Source: Betaproteobacteria bacterium
GTDB lineage: Bacteria; Pseudomonadota; Gammaproteobacteria; Tethybacterales; Tethybacteraceae
NCBI GenBank assembly: GCA_026710225.1
Contig: JAPORI010000108.1
Location: 1 to 6,441, forward strand
DNA: 6,441 bases
Direction: 5' to 3'
The translations under genes and the position numbers were made by a program. Shown here piece by piece: positions 5,991 through 6,441 of this stretch (the first letter of the stretch is position 1; every line of letters starts with the position of its first letter). The notes below the pieces were generated by a model that was given only the letters and a program-made list of their open reading frames with translations, was not told where the DNA came from and ran no database searches.

Positions 5991-6437
5991 ATGGAACAAT
6001 TACTTGACAATGCACTGACCGGGCTCGGCTACGAGTTGGTTGACTTTTCCCGCAGCCGCAGCGGCATGCTGCGCATCATAATCGACTGCGAGCGGGGCAT
6101 CGCTCTGGCCGACTGCGAACAGGTCAGCCGGCATCTGGAAAACCTGCTGCCGGTCGAAGGGGTAGCCTATGAGCGGCTGGAGATTTCCTCGCCAGGCCCG
6201 GATCGGCCGCTGACCAAGCCGGGGCACTTTGCTCGTTTTTGCGGCCAGAAGGCGCAGGTGCGGCTGAAATCGGCCTGTGCCGGGCGCTACAACTATACCG
6301 GCATGATTGCCGAAGCCGATGAACAGGGTCTGGCCATGAATTGCCACGACGGTGTTCATCGTCTGGAGTATTCAAAGATTGCCAAGGCCAGACTGTGTGG
6401 CAGTTTTGCAAGTCAGGAGTGTCAAAATGACGATTGA
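5991..6437 (+). CDS. rimP: Ribosome maturation factor RimP
   Basis: The 148-residue protein assists assembly of the 30S subunit, acting early on the central pseudoknot/S12 region of 16S rRNA. The N-terminal alpha/beta domain (about 1-78) carries GLGYELVD, GMLRIIIDCERG, DCEQVSRHLE, VEGVAYERLEISSPG and DRPL. The C-terminal SH3-like domain (about 79-140) includes HFARFCGQKAQVRLK and RYNYTGMIAEAD. Residue 70 is Pro (SSPGPDRPL) where most relatives have Leu; this is a mild deviation. The length is normal for the family. The stop TGA at 6435-6437 lies inside the next gene, giving an 11-bp overlap that suggests translational coupling in the classical rimP-nusA-infB operon. Confidence 0.95.
   Translation: MEQLLDNALTGLGYELVDFSRSRSGMLRIIIDCERGIALADCEQVSRHLENLLPVEGVAYERLEISSPGPDRPLTKPGHFARFCGQKAQVRLKSACAGRYNYTGMIAEADEQGLAMNCHDGVHRLEYSKIAKARLCGSFASQECQNDD
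6415..6419 (+). promoter_or_regulatory. Ribosome-binding site of the next gene (nusA)
   Basis: AGGAG is placed seven bases before the ATG at 6427, inside the rimP coding sequence. It is the best Shine-Dalgarno in the window and supports a new gene starting here. Confidence 0.75.
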
Positions 6438-6441
6438 ACAG
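6427..6441 (+). CDS. nusA: Start of transcription factor NusA (partial)
   Basis: Only five codons (MTIEQ) are in the window, so sequence alone cannot identify the gene. The identification rests on the near-universal rimP-nusA order, the strong AGGAG site and the 11-bp overlap with rimP. NusA controls transcription elongation, pausing and termination. Confidence 0.7.

Noticed and set aside
5732..6007. Plus-strand 91-codon ORF upstream of rimP
   Set aside because: Composition is that of non-coding GC-rich DNA, there is no ribosome-binding site, and it runs into the rimP start in another frame.

Overview
The window looks like a chromosomal segment of a proteobacterium, most probably a betaproteobacterium. 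The RimP protein (GLGYELVD, DCE.VSRHLE, YERLEISSPG..DRPL) and the end of AspRS (SIRDVISFPKTQ...CLLT.AP) resemble betaproteobacterial versions. This is inferred from remembered family sequences; no search was run.

Layout. Positions 1-172 (+) are the 3' end of aspS. It converges on, and overlaps by 4 bp, an RluC-family 23S rRNA pseudouridine synthase (169-1107, -). Next on the minus strand is a 567-residue GT-C membrane glycosyltransferase of the GT22 (PIG-B/ALG9/ALG12-like) family (1177-2880). Its start codon lies inside the end of a decayed IS630-family element (about 2867-3726, -). The element sits in a CTAG site with a TA duplication, and its transposase has lost a middle part, including the helix-turn-helix region, and is out of frame. 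Positions 3730-4267 form a relatively AT-rich stretch with no intact long ORF. It holds a frameshifted acyl-carrier-protein-like gene (3896-4179, -) and, overlapping its stop, a short membrane-peptide frame (3776-3899, -), also apparently off by one base. An intact CPD photolyase (4268-5695, -) follows. A 295-bp divergent intergenic region with a perfect CTGT-N8-ACAG (LexA-type) palindrome separates it from rimP (5991-6437, +), which overlaps the next start codon, probably nusA (6427 onward).

How it fits together. The two edges are housekeeping translation/transcription genes (aspS, rluC; rimP-nusA). The middle is accessory. Removing the IS in silico joins the GT22 frame to an upstream ATG at 3754, giving a minus-strand order of carrier protein, short membrane peptide, GT22 enzyme, with very tight spacing. 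This suggests a small lipid/glycan-modification operon that was broken by an IS and by two apparent single-base losses. The two losses could instead be sequencing errors, in which case the carrier protein is intact. No CRISPR array, tRNA or rRNA gene was seen.
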